Origin: Panax quinquefolius
Taxonomy: Eukaryota; Streptophyta; Magnoliopsida; Apiales; Araliaceae
Assembly (NCBI GenBank): GCA_020205615.1
Contig: CM035151.1
Coordinates: 41,846,977-41,910,976 of the forward strand
Direction of reading: 5' to 3'
Length of the DNA: 64,000 bases
Shown one piece after another: positions 32,554 to 44,765 of the stretch. The position numbers and the translations under genes are program-made. The notes under the pieces are model-generated. The model saw only the letters and a program-made list of their open reading frames with translations. It made no database searches and was not told the origin of the DNA. The stretch's first letter is position 1. Each line of letters starts with the position of its first letter.

Positions 32554-33402
32554 CATTTCTGGCTTGTTGATTCCCTCCACGCTTGTTGTCACTTCTTCGA
32601 TGACTGCTCTCACTGGTATTTTCATTTTGCCTGCTACTATCTTTTGGTTGCGTTGACTCGTTATCGCGCTCCACCAACTGAGCCCTATTTACAACATCTG
32701 AATATAAATACTGTTTATGAGAAATAAGATGTTGACGTATCTCCGGCTTCAAACCTCTTAAAAACATTCGCGCCATTCTCTCTTCATTATCCACCAAGTG
32801 GGACGCAAACCGAGATAACTCCGCAAATTTTACCTCGTATTGCGACACGATCATATTGTTTTGCTCCAATTGATAAACTCCACCTCCTTCATGTGATGAA
32901 TACTATCGGGAAAGTATTTGCCGTTGAACAGCTCTTGGAACTTCTCCCAAGACATCTTCAGTACTGCAGGTTGAGTACGTTTTACCGATTCCCACCAGTA
33001 ATCTGCCTCTCCGCGCAATATAAAGGCGACAAAGGGCACCTTTTGCTCCTCGGAGCATCCCAAGACATCAAATATCTTGGTGATCTGCTTTATCCATGCT
33101 TCCGCCATAAGTGATTTTGGCTGTCCCTTAAACTCCAGTGGTCCCAGCTCCTTGAACTGTTTAGCGGTGACCGCCCGAGAGTTTCCAGTGTTTCCACCTA
33201 CATTTTGGACAGAAGCCGCTCTCGTTTGCTGTTGCATGAATTGCATAAAGCCTCTTAACAATCCATCATTCATCATTTGGTCAGTGTTGTTGTTTGCATG
33301 AGGATTGTCGCCTTCCTGATGCACATTCTCCTGATTATTGATATGTGGAGACTCAACGGTCTCTTGTGCTCCATTACTATTCTCAACATTTTCGGATGTC
33401 AT
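32549..33402 (-). pseudogene. Element C gag, N-terminal and capsid part
   Basis: The start is ATG at 33402 (MTSENVENSNGAQETVESP). A Gln/Asn-rich N-terminus leads to GLLRGFMQFMQQQ, then KQFKELGPLEFKGQP. The capsid segment follows: AWIKQITKIFDVLGCSEEQKV, then LRGEADYWW and WEKFQELFNGKYFPDSI. A single-base deletion near 32870 shifts the frame into LEQNNMIVSQYEVKFAELS and DNEERMARMFLRGLKPEIRQHL, and then to the Asn-rich linker cut by element B. This is the best-preserved capsid of the A/C/D/E family here. Confidence 0.85.
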
Positions 33403-33570
33403 TTTCAGATACTGCCACAAAACAAAGCTTAATTGACATGTAACATAATATCTTTAAACTCTGACCTACCAATTTAAATACAAAATAAATTTAAGTAGGT
33501 CATACTAGCGAAGGAATTCCCCGTCTCTCACCTCCTAGTTATAGTCTCACATCTTAGCCAGGGATCATAT

Positions 33571-33590
33571 CCCTAAGCTTTGATACCAAC
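33571..33590 (-). promoter_or_regulatory. Primer binding site of element C
   Basis: On the minus strand GTTGGTATCAAAGCTTAGGG follows the LTR end. TGGTATCAAAGC matches the initiator-Met type site with one change. Confidence 0.82.
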
Positions 33591-35363
33591 TGCGACACCC
33601 CCAAAATTAGATATACATCACCCATCTTGGGTCGCCAGATACATGGTACAGAATTCAAATACAACTTACTAATACAACTGTCGTGTACAATACGATAAAA
33701 CATAAACTGTGAGTTTGAATATAAATATTGTCTACTAGAGATTATACAAACTCAAAAGGAGTCCTCGTTACAATTATTATCACACTATTTCACAGAATAG
33801 TGAGGACTACTAATGCTATCATCTGAACCATCACTCCATTCCCCGACTCGTTTCAGCTATATTCATTTCCTGAAGAGAACAGTGAAGGAAAGGGTGAGCT
33901 CAACTAGCCCAGTAAGAAATATTATGACTAAGATAATGCAGAATAAATTATCATTAGTCTCCAACAATGTTAAACTGATAAAATATAATTGACATCAAGT
34001 TTAACTGTAGCGGGACAAGCAATCCATCAAAAGAGTCAAGTAGAAAATAAAATCAACTATCTTTTATGATTGAAAAGGTTTTTTCATCACTATTATCGCT
34101 GAGACTCAGCTTAATAAATATTCCTCATCATCGAATTACCCCTGCACTGCGGCCAAGGATATTCTTTAGTATCACGACCACAATTATCCATGCACTACGG
34201 GCCAAGAAAATTTGTGTATTCATTAATGGTCATGATCATGTCAACAACTGTCCATCAATGCACTACGGGCCAATGAGGACTTTTAACACATCATTTGTAA
34301 CATTACGATCATGATTATACCGAATAATCCCTGGTCATAATCATACGAAGTCCATCTATGCACTACAGGCCACAAATGACTTTCAACATAATATATACAC
34401 GAGGATGATGACAATGATATAAGAATTCAATAAAACAAGTTCAAGAATTAATTTGTCCAAGAACTACTAATGTCCAAATTGTCAACATGATACTTCTTTG
34501 TAGAGTAAAATTCAAGAATGATCAGAAGAATATTTCCATGAAAAGATATTGGATGAAGCGCAAATATCAAGGATATTCTACTAATTTCATGGAGTATAAA
34601 AGTCAAAACTTTAACCAACTGAGTATAATAAAGAATGGAATAACAAAAGAAATCACCATGCATGCGGTATTCGCGCATGACATAAAGTTATTCCAATGTA
34701 ATACTAAATAACGGAACCAAAGTTTGGCGTAAATTCGCAAGCTGGATGTTCCAAATGTAATAATAAAGAATGAAATAACAACAAAATCACCATGCATGCA
34801 TGATTGTGATTCACAAAAGTTATTCCAACAGAATACTAATAAGGATTTTAATCAGTCCGACGTAAAAACGCATGCACATGATATTCCAATGTAATAATAA
34901 TAAAGACGGAACTAGGTCCCACAGAAACGCATGCATGTGATATTCCAACAAAATAATAAAGACATAATCGGTCCGTACAAAACGATAGATGAGGATATTC
35001 CAAATGTAATAGTAAAGACGGAATAATAGAAGAATGTCACCAAGTATAGGGTAGACCGCGTATACAGGTTATTCCAATAGAATAATAAGTAATGGAATAA
35101 CAACAGTTCTCTTAATGAATAAGAAAGAATAACACCCCTTACCGTAAAAGAATTGAATATAAGAGTAGTTAAGTAGCAGAACTCTTTTCTTCTATCTCTA
35201 TATAATTTTCTCTCTCAAGAGTTTCAGTGAATTCGTAAGAAAATAATGAAGGAATGAGCTTCTATTTATAGAAAAATGGACTGCATAGTAACTAACTCAT
35301 GAACGGTCCAAATTGATTTACTTTAATCTGACGGTCCATATTTAAAGCAAAATCTTTTAAATA

Positions 35364-35419
<56 letters not shown>

Positions 35420-35509
35420 AGACATGGTGCTTTGAAAAACCACTCCTCCGTGAATAATTTTATACGATTTCTTCATCCTATTTTGTTAACATCCACTCTC
35501 CACTAACAA

Positions 35510-35579
<70 letters not shown>

Positions 35580-36128
35580 ATTCAAATCCATTCATTTGTA
35601 CAACCCGTGTAGATCCCCTTCCCCCACCAAAACATGTCTTTTTCTATATATATATATATATATATAAATATATTATTTACATATCACACATTATTAATTT
35701 ATTTTTTTTAAAAGAAAAGGGTAAGCGGGGGTCCAAAAATAAACAAAACTGAGTGACTTCTCACGTAAGCATCAATAATCAATACCGTGTGCTACTATAC
35801 AACCACGCGTATTCCTGTACTTTTAACACCGGGTGTTTCAACAGTTAACGATAAAACTTCCGCCGTTATTTTCATAAAGGATTTTTGTCATTTTCTCAAT
35901 CCGACAAAAATTTAGTTGTGGGTTCCACCAATGATTGTGCCGTTGTACGAATATTCCCTGTTAAAACGAATATTCCCCGACCAATTGAATATTATATAAC
36001 AACTTGCGTACTTTGCAAAATTTATAAATATTACCCACAACTATAACATTATATCAATTTCACTCCATAATATTCAAAATTAATATTTATAGAAAATTAA
36101 TCTTTATTCAAAAAGTTGGGGTTTTACA
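33591..36128 (-). mobile_element. Element C 5' LTR
   Basis: This 2538-bp LTR, read on the minus strand, runs from TGTAAAACCCC (36128) to GGGTGTCGCA (33591). The TATA box is TATAAATA on minus at 35263-35270. The part upstream of it (35368-35745) is unlike the other LTRs: it holds three (AT)n tracts and unrelated sequence. The 57-bp array monomer is present once (near 34150-34220). The LTR lies inside the 5' LTR of D, with CATGG at 36129-36133 the likely target duplication. Confidence 0.88.
35366..35663. repeat. (AT)n microsatellites in the C LTR
   Basis: There are three AT dinucleotide runs at about 35366-35416, 35513-35577 and 35646-35664. They are separated by about 96 and 69 bp of sequence not found elsewhere in the window. 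Confidence 0.95.
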
Positions 36129-37201
36129 CATGGTGATTTCTTTTGTTATTCCATTATTTATTATACTCAGTTGGTTAAAACTTTGACTTCTATACCCATG
36201 AAATTAGTGGAATATCTTTGATATTTGTGCTTCATCCAGTATCTTTTTTATGGAAATATTCTTACGAGCATTCTTGAATTTTACTCTACAAAGCAAAGAT
36301 CATGTTGACAATTTGGACGTTATCGGCCCTAGATAAATTAATTCTTGAACTTGTTTTATTGAATTCTTATATCATTGTCATCATCCTCATGTTTATATTT
36401 TGTTGAAAGTCATCTCGTGGCACCTCAGAAGTGCATAGATGGACTTGGTATGATTATGACCAGGGATTATTTGGTGTAATCATGACCGTAATGTTACAAA
36501 TGATGTGATAAAAGTCCTTATTGGCCTGTAGTGCATTGATGGATAGTTGTTGGCATGATCATGACCATTAATGAATATACAAATATTCTTGGCCCGTAGT
36601 GCATGGATAATTGTGGTCGTGATACTAAAGAATATCCTTGGTCAGAAAAGTGTGGGGTGATTCGATGATGTGGATTATTTATTGTCGAGTCCCAAAGAAT
36701 AAAAGTGATGAAAACATTTTAAATCATAAAAGATAGTAGATTTCATTCTCTACTTGACACTTTTAATGGATTGCTTGTTCCACTGCAGTTAAACTTGATA
36801 TTTATTATAGTTTATCAGTTTAACATTGTTGAAGGCTAACGATAAATTATTCTGCATTATCTTAGTCATAATATTTCTTACTGGGCTAGTTGAGCTCACC
36901 CTTTCTTTCACCGTTCTCTTCTGTGAAATGAGAACGAATGGGACTAGTCGGGAACGAGTGATGGTCCTAGATGGTGCATTAGTAGTTCTCACTATTCTGT
37001 GAAATAGTGTGATAATAATTGTAATGAGGACTCCTTTTGAGTTTGTATAATCTCTAGTAGACAATATTTGTATTCAAACTCACAGTTTATGTTTTGTCGT
37101 ATTGTATACGACAGTTGTATTATTAAGTTGTATTTGAATTCTGTACCATGTATCTGGCGACACAAGATGGGTGATGTATACCTAATTTTGGGGGCGTCAC
37201 A
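36129..37201 (+). mobile_element. Element D 5' LTR, right-hand remnant
   Basis: This is the last 1073 bp of a family LTR, beginning mid-LTR at CATGGTGATTTC (compare 43694 in the D 3' LTR) and ending GGGGCGTCACA. Element C is inserted at its left edge, so the promoter half of this LTR lies beyond the window. It contains a single copy of the 57-bp monomer at about 36590-36645. Confidence 0.87.
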
Positions 37202-37221
37202 GTTTGTATCAAAGCTTAGGG
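37202..37221 (+). promoter_or_regulatory. Primer binding site of element D
   Basis: GTTTGTATCAAAGCTTAGGG follows the LTR end. It is one base off the C site. Confidence 0.8.
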
Positions 37222-37392
37222 ATATGATCCCTGGCTAAGATGTGTGAATAGAACTAGGAGGGGAGAGATGGGGAATTACTTCGCTAGTATGACCTACCTA
37301 TGTTTTTTTTGTGATATTTAATTGGTCGGTCAGAATATAGGGATAATATGTTACATGTCAATTAACCTTTTGTTTTGTGGCAGTGTCTGAAA

Positions 37393-38504
37393 ATGACATC
37401 TGAGATGTTGAGAATAGCAATGGAGCACAGGCGACAATTGATTCACCACATATCAATAATCAAGATAATGTGCATCAGGAAGGTGACAATCCTCATGAAA
37501 ACAATAACACTGACCAAATGATGAATGATGGAATGTTCAGAGGCTTTATGCAATTCATGCAACAGCAGGCGAGAGCGGCTCTTGTCCAAAATATCGGTGG
37601 AAACACTGGAAACTCTAGGACGGTTACCGCTAAAAAGTTCAAGGAGCTAGGACCACCGGAGTTTATTGGAGAGCCAAACCCACTAAAGGCGAAAGCATGG
37701 ATAAAGCAGATCACCAAGATATTTCATGTCTTGGGATGCTCCGATGAGCAAAAGGTTCCCTTTGCCGCCTTTATGTTATGAGGAGAGGCAGACATTCTTG
37801 GTGGAAATTCCAAAAGCGTACTCGACCGCCAGATCGAAGATATCTTGGGAGAAGTTCCAAGAACTATTCAACGAAAAGTACTTTCCCGAAAGTATTCGTC
37901 ACATAAAAGAGGTGGAGTTTATCAAGCTGGAGCAAAATAATATGATCGTGTCGCAGTATAAGGCTAAATTTGTAGAGTTATCCCAGTTTGCATCCCATTT
38001 GGTGGATAATGAGGAGCGAATGACGCGAATGTTTTTGCGAGGTTTGAAACTTGAGATATGTCAACATCTTATTTCTCATAAAATGTGTTTGTATTCAGAT
38101 GTTGTAAATAGGGCTCAGTTAGTGGAGCGCGATAACGAGTCAACGCAACCAAAGGAGAGCAATCATCGAAGCGGTGACAACAAACGTGGAGGGAATCAAT
38201 GGTGCCGTAAATGGTAACCACTTCGGTGGTAATCGTACAAAACAATAAGAATGGACATTTCAAGAAGAGGAGATTCAATAATGATGGAAGGACGTCAGCA
38301 CCAACACCCGTTGTTAAGGAAGGAGAACGACCACCTATCATAATGCGGAGGGGAGGGACACATCAGTCCAAACCGCGATGTCGAGTCAAAGCATGTTATA
38401 ATTGTGGAAGAGAAGGTCACTTAGCTTTGATTTTGTCATTCATCAAGACAAGTTCAACTAGGATGGAGGCACCAAAGCCGTCCCAGAAGAGTCAAAGCCG
38501 GTAG
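37393..38504 (+). pseudogene. Element D gag
   Basis: The start ATG is at 37393, but a one-base deletion (SE-M instead of SENV) shifts the frame almost at once. The original frame resumes at 37470-37781 with GMFRGFMQFMQQQARAA and GPPEFIGEPNPLKAKAWIKQI. It stops in FML*GEAD (CGA-type codon to TGA). It continues at 37830-38217 (WEKFQELFNEKYFPESI, DNEERMTRMFLRGLKLEI) and ends with one good knuckle CYNCGREGHLALIL (about 38392-38430). The first knuckle is destroyed. Confidence 0.85.
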
Positions 38505-38910
38505 TGCAAGGAAGAGCATTTGTTGTGACCTCCCAGAAAGCAAGGAACCCGAATGAGGTGATCACGGGTAAGTTTATCATAAACTCTAGAGAAGTTTATA
38601 CTTTATTTGATACCGGTTCTACCTATTCTTTTATTTCTCCTACTTGCGCTCAACGATTAAATTTAACTCCGGAGAAATTAGACTTTGACTTATCTGTGGA
38701 AACTCCGTTGGGAGAAACCTTCATTACATTCATCGCTTATAAGTCTTGTTTGTTCAAACCTAAGAAACGCATTATTACCGTCGATCTTATTTCTTAAAAA
38801 TACTTGCGTTTGACGTAATTCTAGGGATTAATTGGTTAAATACTCATCATGCAAAAATTGATTGTTTTCGTAAGGTTGTTAGTTTTCATATTCCTAATCA
38901 ACCTATTATG
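38504..38910 (+). pseudogene. Element D retropepsin
   Basis: The open frame 38504-38797 has KARNPNEVITGKFI, then LFDTGSTYSFISPTCAQRLNL with the catalytic DTG intact. LGETFITFIAYKSC follows. A one-base loss at 38797 (LIS*KYL for LISLKIL) cuts the frame before VILGINWLNTHHAKIDCF. Confidence 0.85.
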
Positions 38911-39030
38911 TGAATTTAAGCAACCAAACCATTAAAATCAATCACGGTCATTTCAAGCCATAAAGCTATTCGTTTATTGAAAAACGGATGTCAAGCTTTC
39001 TTAGCTCATGTCATGATTTAAACAAAATAC

Positions 39031-41608
39031 TTGATTTTGAACGATATTTCTATTGTTAATAAATTTCCTGACGTATTCCCTAAAGAACTTCCTGGCCCAC
39101 CCCCAGAGCGTGAAATTGAATTTCGTATCGACCTTGAACCTGGTACAAAACCCATTTCCAAAGCCCCATATCGAATGGCTCCTATTGAACTTCAGGAGTT
39201 AAAGACCCAATTGCAGGAATTGTTAGACATTGGTTTCATTCGTCCTAGTACGTCTCCTTGGGGTGCTCCTGTTCTATTCGTGAAGAAGAAAGATGGGAGT
39301 ATGCGACTTTGTATTGATTATCAAGAGTTGAATTATGTCACCATAAAAAATAGGTACCCATTGCCACGTATTGATGACCTGTTTGACCAGTTGCAAGGAG
39401 CCAAATTCTTTCCAAAGATTGATCTTCGTTCTGGATATAACCAATTGAAGATTAGAACCGATGACATTCCAAAGACGGCTTTCAGAACTCGGTATGGGCA
39501 TTAAGAATTCCTAGTCATGTCCTTTGGATTGACTAATGATCATGCTGCCTTCATGGATATGATGAACCGAGTATTCAAGGAATATTTGGATCACTTTGTG
39601 GTCGTCTTTATTGATGACATCCTTATTTATTCCAAAAGTCGTGAAGATCATGAGCAACACTTGAGACTGACACTCCAAAAGCTTCGTGAATACAAGCTTT
39701 ATGCCATGTTAAAGAAATGCAAGTTCTGGCTTGAGGAAGTAGCATTCCTTGGGCACGTAGTATCAAGTCATGGAATATCTATTTACCCGGCAAAGATTAA
39801 AGCTATTCAAAGCTGGGAGCAACCTAAATCAGTGACCGAAGTACGTAGCTTTCTTGGTCATTTCTTGGAAGGATTTTCTCGAATCACTACTCCATTAACT
39901 CAGCTGACTCGAAAAGATACAAAGTTCGGTTGGAGCGAAGAATGTGAGAAGAGTTTTCAAGAACTCAAGAGGAGACTCATTTCAGCACCTGTTCTAACAA
40001 TACCATCTGGCTCGAAGGGATTTGTCATCTATCGTGATGCTTTGGGCAAAGGGTTGGGATGTTTTCTCATACAACATGGGAAAGTCATAGCCTATGCCTC
40101 AAGATAACTTAAAGAATATGAGATGAATTATCCTACTCATGATCTAGAATTAGCAGCTGTTGTCTTCACACTTAAAATTTGGAGGCATTACTTGTATGGG
40201 GAGAAAGTGGAGATCTTTACGGATCATAAAAGCCTCAAATATTTCTTCACTCAAAAGGAACTCAACATGCGACAATGACGTTGGCTTGAACTGTTGAAAG
40301 ATTATGATCATATCATCCAATACCATCCTGGAAAAACGAACGTGGTAGCTGACGCATTGAGTAGAAGATCATATGCAAGTACGAGTGCGATATTGTCAAC
40401 GCAAAGGCCCATTTTGTGTGACTTGCAAAGGATGGAGATAGAGTTAAAAACTCCAGGGCCCCAGTTAATGATGGCAAATATACGAGTAGAACAAACTTTA
40501 ATTGATAAAGTTAAACCTGCTCAAGCTATAGACCCAGAGCTGATGTGTATGAGGAAGAAAGTGCAAGAAGGTGCTATGCCGGAAGCAAGAATCGATGAAG
40601 AAGGAATATTTCGAGTCAACTCCAGACTTTGTGTTCCTAACGACCCTAATTTAAAGTATAAAATCATGATGGAGACATATAACACACCGTTTTCAACCCA
40701 TCCTGGGAGTACCAAAATGTATCATGATCTTCGACATACATTTTGGTGGAGCAATATGAAGAGAGAGATAACGGAGTTTATCTCAAGGTGTTTAACTTGT
40801 CAACGAGTCAATGTGGAGCATCAAGTACCAAATGGTCCATTGCAACCACTTGAAATTCCAGAATGGAAGTAGGAGCACATTACCATGGATTTCGTTACTG
40901 GTCTTCCCAAGGTTTCTCAAGGTATAGATGCGATTTGGGTCATTGTTGATAGATTGACCAAGTCTGCTCATTTCTTTCCGATACGAGAAACTTACACACT
41001 TGAACATCTTGCTCGTATGTATATAAACGAGATTGTAAGACTGCTTGGTATACCGGTGTCTATAGTTTCTGATTGAGACCCAAGATTCACTTCACGATTT
41101 TGGGTTAGTTTGAAAAAAGCTATGGGCACAGACTTATGATTTAGCTCGGCATATCATCCCGACAGATGACGGACGATGGAGAGGACTATTCAAACTCTTG
41201 AAGATCTATTAAGACTCTGTGTCCTTGACTTCAAGGGAAGTTGGGACAAATTCTTACCATTGATGGAGTTTTTCTACAATAACAGTTATCAAACAAGTAT
41301 TGACATGGCTCAATTTGAGGTGTTGTATGGAAGAAAGTGTCATTCTCCAATATGTTGGGATGAGGTGGGTGAAGCAACGTTGTTGGGACTGGAGTTGGTA
41401 CGTATAACTACAGAAAAGATTTAAACGATCCGATAACGTATAAAAACTTCACAAGATCGACAAAAGAGTTATGCTGATCTTCATCGAAAGGACGTAGAAT
41501 TCGATATTGGAGATCATGTGTTGTTACGTGTTGCTCCATGGAAAGGAGTTACGAGATTTGGAAAGAGAGGAAAGCTCAATCCTCGGTTCATTGGCCCATT
41601 TTTATTCT
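39031..41608 (+). pseudogene. Element D pol: RT, RNase H and integrase core in one frame with point stops
   Basis: A single frame runs from 39031 to about 41608. RT has [21 protein letters not shown] and catalytic FIDDILIYS (about 39607-39633). RNase H has [28 protein letters not shown] and VVADALSRR. Integrase has HHCC ([24 protein letters not shown]) and the core from [19 protein letters not shown] to SYQTSIDMAQFEVLYGRKC. It is broken only by point stops: 39502 (TAT to TAA), 40105 (CAA to TAA), 40276 (CGA to TGA), 40870 (TGG to TAG), 41074 and about 41134 (CGA to TGA), and 41422 and 41434 (CAA to TAA). A small scramble sits at the YHPQTDG motif (about 41155-41175). A frameshift near 41608 ends it. 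Confidence 0.87.
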
Positions 41609-41963
41609 TGAGCGAGTGGGAACTGTGGCCTATAGACTCGCCTTACCGCTAAGTATGTCTGGTGTTCATAACGTTTTTCACATATCCATGTTACGTAAAT
41701 ATGTGAAAGACCCGAAGCACATTATTGAGTTAGAACCAGACGAGATAGAGGAAGATTTAACGTATGAAGAGTTACTTGTTAAAATCTTGGATAAGAAGGA
41801 TCATGTTCTACGCTCCAAGGTTATACCTCAAGTCAAAGTTTTGTGGAGAAACCACGATGTGGAGGAAATGACTTGGGAGTTAGAATCTGAGATGAAGTCA
41901 AGGTATCCTCATATCTTCGACATACCAGGTATGTACCCTAATTTCGAGGACAAAATTTCATAA
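41538..41963 (+). pseudogene. Element D integrase C-terminus and chromodomain
   Basis: A shifted frame carries VGTVAYRLALPLSMSGVHNV, FHISMLRKYVKDPKHI, then the chromodomain EDLTYEELLVKILDKKDHVL and KVLWRNHDVEEMTWELESEM. It ends at a stop at 41961. The true frame enters at about 41608. The chromodomain places the element in the Tekay/Del chromoviruses. Confidence 0.85.
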
Positions 41964-41974
41964 GAAGGGGAGGT
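41961..41974 (+). promoter_or_regulatory. Polypurine tract of element D
   Basis: TAAGAAGGGGAGGT abuts the LTR start TGTAAGACCCC. Confidence 0.8.
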
Positions 41975-42771
41975 TGTAAGACCCCAACTTTTAAGAATAA
42001 AGAATAATTTTCTCGAATTATATTTTTGAATATTATGGCATTGATTTGATATAATGTTATAGTTGTGGGTAATATAAATAAATTTTGCAAAGTACATAAG
42101 TTGTTATATAATATTCGATTGGTGGGGAATATTCATTTTAACAGGAATATTAAATACAACGGCACAATCATTGGTGGACCCCACAACGGAATTATTGTCG
42201 GATTGAGAAAACGACAAAAATACTTTATAAAAATAACAGCGGAGGTGTTACCATTAAAACTGTTGAACTACACGGTAGTAAAAGTGCAGTAATATGCGTA
42301 GTTGCACAGTAGCACACGGTATTGATTATTGATGCTTACATGAGAAGTCACTTAGTTATACTCAATTATTACTATAGTAATTACTGCATCAAATCTCTCA
42401 TATTATTGATTCAATTATTGTTAAAGTATCATCTGCATTATATAATATATTATTAAATCAATAATTGAGATGGCAAAGTTATTCATATTATTATTTGCAA
42501 TATTGACAATGTCTAAAAGTTCTGTCAAGGAGAGGTTTGGTCACCTAATTGCTCGCCAATAAGGAGAAATCCTTATCGGAAAGCCCCCTCATTCCTGGGA
42601 ACGACCTGGTTGTTAAATATTGTGAATTATAATATTAATGATGAATAAGTTTGTGTTGATTAAAGATGAATTTTATAGTTCCATTGTGTTGGACTTATTT
42701 GTGTTAGTATAATTGATGTCTGGAGGATATATTATTCAATTGGGTATTCGAGACATTTTTTTATGTCGGAG

Positions 42772-42867
42772 TACTATTCACGAGTTACTATTCACGAGTT
42801 ACTATTCACAAGTTACTATTCATGGTTTACTATTCACGAGTTACTATTCACGAGGTACTATTCACCC
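42772..42867 (+). repeat. 14-bp tandem repeat in the D LTR
   Basis: About seven units of TACTATTCACGAGT with small variants run from 42772, upstream of the TATA box. The related phrase 'atagtaa' recurs, not in tandem, in the E LTRs. Confidence 0.93.
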
Positions 42868-42939
42868 GTAAGATATATTTATTTTCGGTCCAAATCATTT
42901 TTGGGTACAATATTATTCCGTGAGGAGATGTGCTAATTT

Positions 42940-43136
42940 TTCAGACCGTTGGTTGAAGATATAATAATAAATCAATATGGACCGCTGGTGGAAGTTATAA
43001 AAGTAAATCAATACGGATCGCTGGTTTAAAGTTATAATAGTAAATCAGTATGGACCGTTGTTTTAAGTTTTAATAGTAAACTAATCTGGATCGTCCATAT
43101 AAAAGTAAATTAATCTGGACCGTTCATGGATTAGTT
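42940..43136 (+). repeat. About 36-bp promoter-proximal repeats in the D LTR
   Basis: TGGACCGTTGG-like cores followed by AGTAAATCAAT recur at about 42944, 42978, 43014, 43051, 43087 and 43115, just before the TATA box at 43156. A LTRs have only two such cores (for example near 1285 and 1312). This looks like amplification of a cis-element; that role is an inference. Confidence 0.8.
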
Positions 43137-44765
43137 ACTATGCAATCCATTCTTCTATAAATACAAACTCATTCCTTCATTATTTCTTACGAATTCATTG
43201 AAACTCTAGAGAGAGAATTATAAGAGAACCTATAGAAAAGTATCCTGCTACTTCCCTACTCTTATATTCAGTTTCTTTTACGGTAAGGGATGTTATTTGT
43301 TGTACTCATGAAGAGACCTTCTATTATTTTATTATTTATTATTCTGTTGGAATAACCTGTATACGCGGACTACCCTATATATGGTGACATTCTTCTAATA
43401 TTACATCTCGCTTTTATTATTCTGGCATTGAATATCCCGTACAATGCATTTACGTGGGACTGGTTCAATTATTTATTATTACTGTTGGAATATCACATGC
43501 GTGCATTATGCTGGGACGGAGTTGGTTTTATTATTTATTATTCGTTGAATATCACATACGTGCATTTCTGACGGACTGGTTCCATTATTTATTATTACGC
43601 CGGAATATCTTGTATGTGGGTTTACGCCCGGACTGGTTCCATCCTTTATTATTACATTGGAATAACTTTTTTGCGCGATCTATCGCATGCGTGGTGATTT
43701 CTTTTGTTATTCCATTCTTTATTATACTTAGTTGGTTAAAACTTTGACTTCTATACCCATGAAATTAGTGGAATATCTTTGATGATATTGCGCTTCATCG
43801 ATATCTTTTCATGGAAATATTCTTCTAAGCATTCTTGAATTTTACTCTACAAAGCAGTATCATGTTGACAATTTGGACGTTATCAGTTCCTAGATAAATT
43901 AATTCTTGAACTTGTTTTATTGAATTCTTATATCATTGCAATCATCCTCATGTTTATATTTTTGTTGAAAGTCATTCGTGTATTGCTGTAGTGCATAGAT
44001 GGACTTGGTATGATTATAACCAAAGATTATTGGTGTAATCATTAATAGTAATGTTACAAATGATGTGATAAAAGTCATCATTGGCACGTAGTGCATTGAT
44101 GGACGATTGTTGGCATGATCATGACCATTAATGAATACACAAATATTCTTGGCTCATAGTGCATCGATAATTGTGGTGCATTGATACTAAAGAATATCCT
44201 TGGTCGTAGTGCAGGGGTGATTCGATGATGTGGATTATTTATTAAGCTGAGTCCCAGTGATAAAAGTGATGAAAAACCTTTTAAATCATAAAAGATAGTA
44301 GATTTCATTCTCTACTTGACTCTTTTAATGGATTGCTTGTTCCGTTGTAGTTAAACTTGATATTTATTATATTTTATCAGTTTAACATTGTTGAAGGCTA
44401 ACGATAAATTATTTTGCATTATCTTAGTCATAATATTTCCTACTGGGCTAGTTGAGCTCACCCTTTTAATTTTATTGTTCTCTTTAAGAAATGTGAACGT
44501 AGCAGGGACTAGTCGGGGAACGGAGTGACGGACCAGATGATAGCATTAGTAGTCCTCACTATTCAGTGAAATAGTGGGAAATAAATGTAATAATATTGAA
44601 TTTGAGTTTGTATATTGTCTAGACGACAATATTTGTATTAAAACTCACAGCTTATGTTTTGTCGTACTTTACACGACAGTTGTATAATTAAGTTGTATTT
44701 GTATTTTGTACCATGTATTTGACGACTCAGAATATGTGATGTATACCTATTTTGGGGGCGTCACA

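Larger units (their letters stand above)
41975..44765 (+). mobile_element. Element D 3' LTR
   Basis: This 2791-bp LTR runs from TGTAAGACCCC to GGGGCGTCACA. It shares its start, TATA region (43156-43163) and downstream part with A and C. Its upstream part (about 42360-43090) differs from A and C but matches element E (for example the 'ggaacgacctgg' and 'ggagaaatcctta' boxes near 42560-42610, inverted at 47410-47465). It contains a 14-bp array and a roughly 36-bp promoter-proximal array. Confidence 0.9.

Noticed and set aside
35366..35663. A Mariner/MITE-like insertion between the (AT)n tracts of the C LTR
   Set aside because: I find no terminal inverted repeats or clear non-AT duplication. 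TA flanks are uninformative inside AT microsatellites.
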